This document shows positions 8,807-10,482 of a stretch of DNA of 10,482 nucleotides, piece by piece; the first letter of the stretch is position 1, and the number at the start of each line of letters is the position of its first letter. The translations under genes and the position numbers were made by a program. Source of the stretch: Gammaproteobacteria bacterium (lineage in GTDB: Bacteria > Pseudomonadota > Gammaproteobacteria > SZUA-152); the NCBI GenBank assembly GCA_024762755.1, contig JANTGX010000053.1, positions 1-10,482 of the forward strand, given 5' to 3'. The notes under the pieces are model-generated. The model had not been told where the DNA came from and did not search any database. It worked only from the letters and a program-made list of their open reading frames with translations.

Positions 8807-8963
8807 TTGGTCTACCCTGGAGCGTTCTGCATCGAAGGGGGCGAGGGCCATTGTATGAAAGACGATGCGATCGCCGACGGCCATATCCTCTCATCCGTTC
8901 TATTTTGTCCCAGTTGGTTCTGCTGTCTTACTTACCTGTCATCGGGCGATGCGTCGGCAGAAC
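8807..8963. other. Intergenic stretch without recognisable feature
   Basis: This lower-GC stretch lies between the end of the queA transcript region and the NtrC-like sites. A frame starting at ATG 8855 runs to 9184 but crosses the sigma-54 promoter and the transporter start, has no Shine-Dalgarno, and has an implausible Cys-rich composition, so I do not call it. No RNA gene or further operator was recognised. Confidence 0.4.
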
Positions 8964-9014
8964 TGCACCCGGATAGAGCATGTCTGCCTATTTGTGGTGC
9001 ACCAAATCAGCGCA
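8964..9014 (+). promoter_or_regulatory. Tandem NtrC-like activator sites
   Basis: The NtrC consensus is TGCACY-N5-GGTGCA. TGCACC-N5-AGAGCA (8964-8980) and TGCACC-N5-AGCGCA (8998-9014) each match 10 of 12 defined bases. A third, overlapping candidate with the TGC-N11-GCA core ends in GGTGCA (8985-9001) and is centred exactly 21 bp (two helical turns) from the first. Relative to the predicted start at about 9090 the centres are near -118, -97 and -84, a normal enhancer distance for NtrC. The core TGGTGCACCA at 8995-9004 is itself a perfect palindrome. Confidence 0.5.
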
Positions 9015-9063
9015 TACTCCCTGAAATACACCCTATCTGCCTGAAAACGGCACAGTGCAAGGA

Positions 9064-9079
9064 TGGCACGTGCCTTGCT
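9064..9079 (+). promoter_or_regulatory. Sigma-54 (RpoN) promoter
   Basis: TGGCACGTGCCTTGCT matches the -24/-12 consensus TGGCACR-N4-TTGCW at every defined base, with GG (9065-9066) and GC (9077-9078) 12 bp apart. The predicted start is near 9090, giving a leader of about 82 nt before the transporter ATG. With the NtrC-like sites upstream it indicates nitrogen-limitation control. Confidence 0.85.
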
Positions 9080-9105
9080 GTCAACAAGCCGTCAAGACAA
9101 TCGGC

Positions 9106-9131
9106 GGTGTGCGGGCAGACGCCCGATCACC
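9106..9131 (+). other. Leader hairpin in the transporter mRNA
   Basis: GGTG (9106-9109) pairs with CACC (9128-9131), and CGGGC (9112-9116) with GCCCG (9121-9125), over an AGAC tetraloop with a 2x2 internal loop. AGAAAAGATTTTATT follows, so the T-rich run is eight bases away, not a canonical terminator. The loop lacks the hexaloop A1/G4 pattern of ANTAR (NasR/NasT) target hairpins. Confidence 0.35.
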
Positions 9132-9171
9132 AGAAAAGATTTTATTCACAGCAGGCAGAGAGGGCCATTCC

Positions 9172-10056
9172 ATGTCGTATCTAGAACCCAGCGAATTTGT
9201 CACCAAGATGGTCGATCAAGGTGAATCCAAGGTCTACATGTCCGCCAAGGACACCCTGATCCGGGCCTTCATGGCCGGTGCCATCCTTGCCTTGGCCGCG
9301 GTATTTGCCATTACCGTCGCCACCAAGACCGGCTCGCCACTGGTCGGTGCGGTACTGTTTCCCGTCGGCTTCATCATGCTCTATCTGATGAAATTCGATC
9401 TTCTGACCGGGGTGTTCACGCTGGTGCCACTGGCCTTGCTCGACAAGCGCCCGGGGGTCACTGTCGGCCAAGTGCTGCGCAACTGGGGACTGGTCTTCAT
9501 GGGCAACTTCGCCGGCGCGATCTCCGTGGCCTTCATGATGTCCTTCATCCTGACCTACGGCTATAACACCGATGGTGGCGCCATCGCCAGCAAGGTGGCA
9601 CACATCGGCGAGGCCCGAACGCTGGGTTATCAGCAATACGGTCTAGAGGGTTGGCTGACCATCTTCATCCGCGGCATGTTGTGCAATTGGATGGTCTCCA
9701 TGGGCGTCGTCGGGGCCATGATCACGACCTCCACCGTAAGCAAGATCTTCGCTATGTGGATGCCCATCATGTTGTTCTTCTTCATGGGCTTCGAGCATTC
9801 CATCGTCAATATGTTTCTGTTCCCGTTCTCGATGATCATGGGTGGCGGTTTCACCTTTATGGAATACATCCTCTGGAACGAGTTGCCGACGGCACTGGGT
9901 AACCTGGTCGGTGGTTTTCTCTTCGTCGGCCTGCCGCTGTACTACACCCATGTGCGTACCAGCCCTGAGCGTATCCTGAAGGACCATCGTAACCTGGCAC
10001 CTGTGGTTGCCGAGGCGGGTGACGTGCAGCCGGCCACCTTGAAATCCAGTATCTGA
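9172..10056 (+). CDS. Formate/nitrite transporter (FNT) family channel, probable nitrite transporter, 294 aa
   Basis: An inner-membrane pentameric channel family protein for small monovalent anions (formate, nitrite, hydrosulfide), with the expected hydrophobic segments of the six-helix aquaporin-like fold. Key FNT features are the GFEHSIVNMF motif at 206-215 with the central His209 (His209 in E. coli FocA as well), the broken-helix omega loop FDLLTGVF at 75-82 with Thr79 in the gating Thr position, QVLRNWGLVFMGNFAGA after the loop, and LPTALGNLVGGFLFVGL near the C-terminus. The start at 9172 is supported by GAGAGGG seven bases upstream and by the sigma-54 leader; the frame is open further upstream but includes the promoter. 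Nitrite (or nitrate) as substrate is inferred from NtrC/sigma-54 control and from the PP2C-kinase-type gene downstream, as in assimilatory nitrate operons. Formate cannot be excluded by sequence. Confidence 0.9.
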   Translation: MSYLEPSEFVTKMVDQGESKVYMSAKDTLIRAFMAGAILALAAVFAITVATKTGSPLVGAVLFPVGFIMLYLMKFDLLTGVFTLVPLALLDKRPGVTVGQVLRNWGLVFMGNFAGAISVAFMMSFILTYGYNTDGGAIASKVAHIGEARTLGYQQYGLEGWLTIFIRGMLCNWMVSMGVVGAMITTSTVSKIFAMWMPIMLFFFMGFEHSIVNMFLFPFSMIMGGGFTFMEYILWNELPTALGNLVGGFLFVGLPLYYTHVRTSPERILKDHRNLAPVVAEAGDVQPATLKSSI

Positions 10057-10072
10057 TCGAGGTTTGGAATGG

Positions 10073-10098
10073 CCTCCCGGCTCGTGTGAGCCGGGAGG
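10073..10098 (+). promoter_or_regulatory. Intercistronic hairpin sequestering a ribosome binding site
   Basis: CCTCCCGGCTC (10073-10083) and GAGCCGGGAGG (10088-10098) form a perfect 11-bp GC-rich stem with a GTGT loop. The 3' arm contains GGGAGG (10093-10098), the only Shine-Dalgarno for the ATG at 10108. The following TGTATTCTC is only moderately T-rich, so partial termination and translational control are both possible. Confidence 0.7.
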
Positions 10099-10107
10099 TG
10101 TATTCTC

Positions 10108-10482
10108 ATGACGACACGACTCAGCATCACCATCGGTCAGTATTCCGACAAGGGGCGCAAGCCCATCAATCAGGATTTTCACGGTTTCCTGCATCCCGAC
10201 GGCCCACAGTTGGTCAGTAAGGGGGTGACCGTCGCCCTCGCCGATGGCATCAGCAGTAGTGAGGTCAGCCAGATCGCCGCCGAGACGGCGGTCAAGAGTT
10301 TTCTCGCGGACTACTACGCCAGCTCAGAGGCCTGGTCCGTCAAGTCCGCCGCCCAGCGTGTCATCGCTGCCACCAATTCCTGGCTGCATGCGCAGAGCCG
10401 CAAGGGGCCACATCGCTTCGTTCTCGACCGAGGCTACGTCTGTACTTTCAGCGCCGTGGTCGTCAAGTCCACCATGGCGCAT
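10108..10482 (+). CDS. PP2C-type Ser/Thr phosphatase domain, probable bifunctional kinase/phosphatase, N-terminal 125 aa
   Basis: The frame is open from ATG 10108 to the right edge. The N-terminus has PP2C features: IGQYSDKGRKPINQD at residues 9-23 with Asp23, the ALADGISSS metal-binding motif at 43-51 with Asp46, and the AAETAV helix after it. Opening residues MTTRLSITIGQYSDKGRKP and the position directly after a nitrogen-regulated anion transporter match the bifunctional protein-Ser/Thr kinase/phosphatase between the nitrate transporter and nirB in Pseudomonas assimilatory nitrate clusters (PA1782 type). That family carries a C-terminal kinase domain, which would lie beyond the window and is not seen here. 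It lies 51 bp after the transporter and is probably co-transcribed; its Shine-Dalgarno lies within the intercistronic hairpin. Its substrate in the cell is unknown. Confidence 0.85.
   Translation, partial: MTTRLSITIGQYSDKGRKPINQDFHGFLHPDGPQLVSKGVTVALADGISSSEVSQIAAETAVKSFLADYYASSEAWSVKSAAQRVIAATNSWLHAQSRKGPHRFVLDRGYVCTFSAVVVKSTMAH

Noticed and set aside
9088..9131. ANTAR (NasR/NasT) antitermination hairpin pair
   Set aside because: Neither loop is a hexaloop with A at position 1 and G at position 4, and the stems are not followed by a canonical terminator.
8855..9184. 110-codon frame starting at ATG 8855 in the transporter upstream region
   Set aside because: It spans the NtrC-like sites, the sigma-54 promoter and the transporter start, lacks a Shine-Dalgarno and has an odd Cys-rich composition.

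Overview
The window looks like chromosomal DNA of a GC-rich gammaproteobacterium, probably of the Chromatiales/Ectothiorhodospiraceae type. This is inferred from the protein types (QueA, RpfE-type protein, NifJ, COG3854 ATPase) and the regulatory signals (sigma-54/NtrC, Crp-like site), not from a marker gene. Genes are densely packed and no insertion sequence, prophage or CRISPR array is visible.

Left part (1-2474): the minus strand carries the N-terminal 328 residues of a SpoIIIAA/Ycf45-like P-loop ATPase, running off the left edge, preceded by an 83-residue conserved-looking orphan. A perfect Crp-type palindrome lies upstream of that orphan, between it and a divergent 65-residue plus-strand orphan with a strong ribosome binding site. 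The 65-residue gene converges on a minus-strand membrane protein of the NnrU/isoprenylcysteine methyltransferase-like group; the gap between them holds nested inverted repeats.

Middle (2475-6623): a 274-bp divergent intergenic region contains a 75-bp imperfect palindrome that looks like a dispersed repeat. It is followed by nifJ, a complete 1196-residue pyruvate:ferredoxin/flavodoxin oxidoreductase with all TPP and three [4Fe-4S] ligand sets. nifJ converges on tRNA-Leu(CAA) on the minus strand. That tRNA has its own promoter, an encoded CCA, a trailer built of degenerate 13-bp repeats, an intrinsic terminator, and beyond it a GA-rich 10-bp tandem repeat.

Right part (6683-10482): queA (queuosine synthesis) overlaps an RpfE-type gene by ATGA. 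After a 423-bp, visibly less GC-rich regulatory region comes a formate/nitrite transporter family gene, then the start of a PP2C phosphatase-domain gene that runs off the right edge. The transporter is preceded by a full-consensus sigma-54 promoter and NtrC-like sites. In Pseudomonas-type assimilatory nitrate operons a transporter is followed by a PP2C-kinase fusion and then nirBD and a nitrate reductase. The right edge is therefore most likely the start of a nitrogen-controlled nitrite/nitrate assimilation operon using an FNT channel as the transporter. An 11-bp perfect hairpin that buries the ribosome binding site of the phosphatase/kinase gene is the clearest unexplained regulatory structure.
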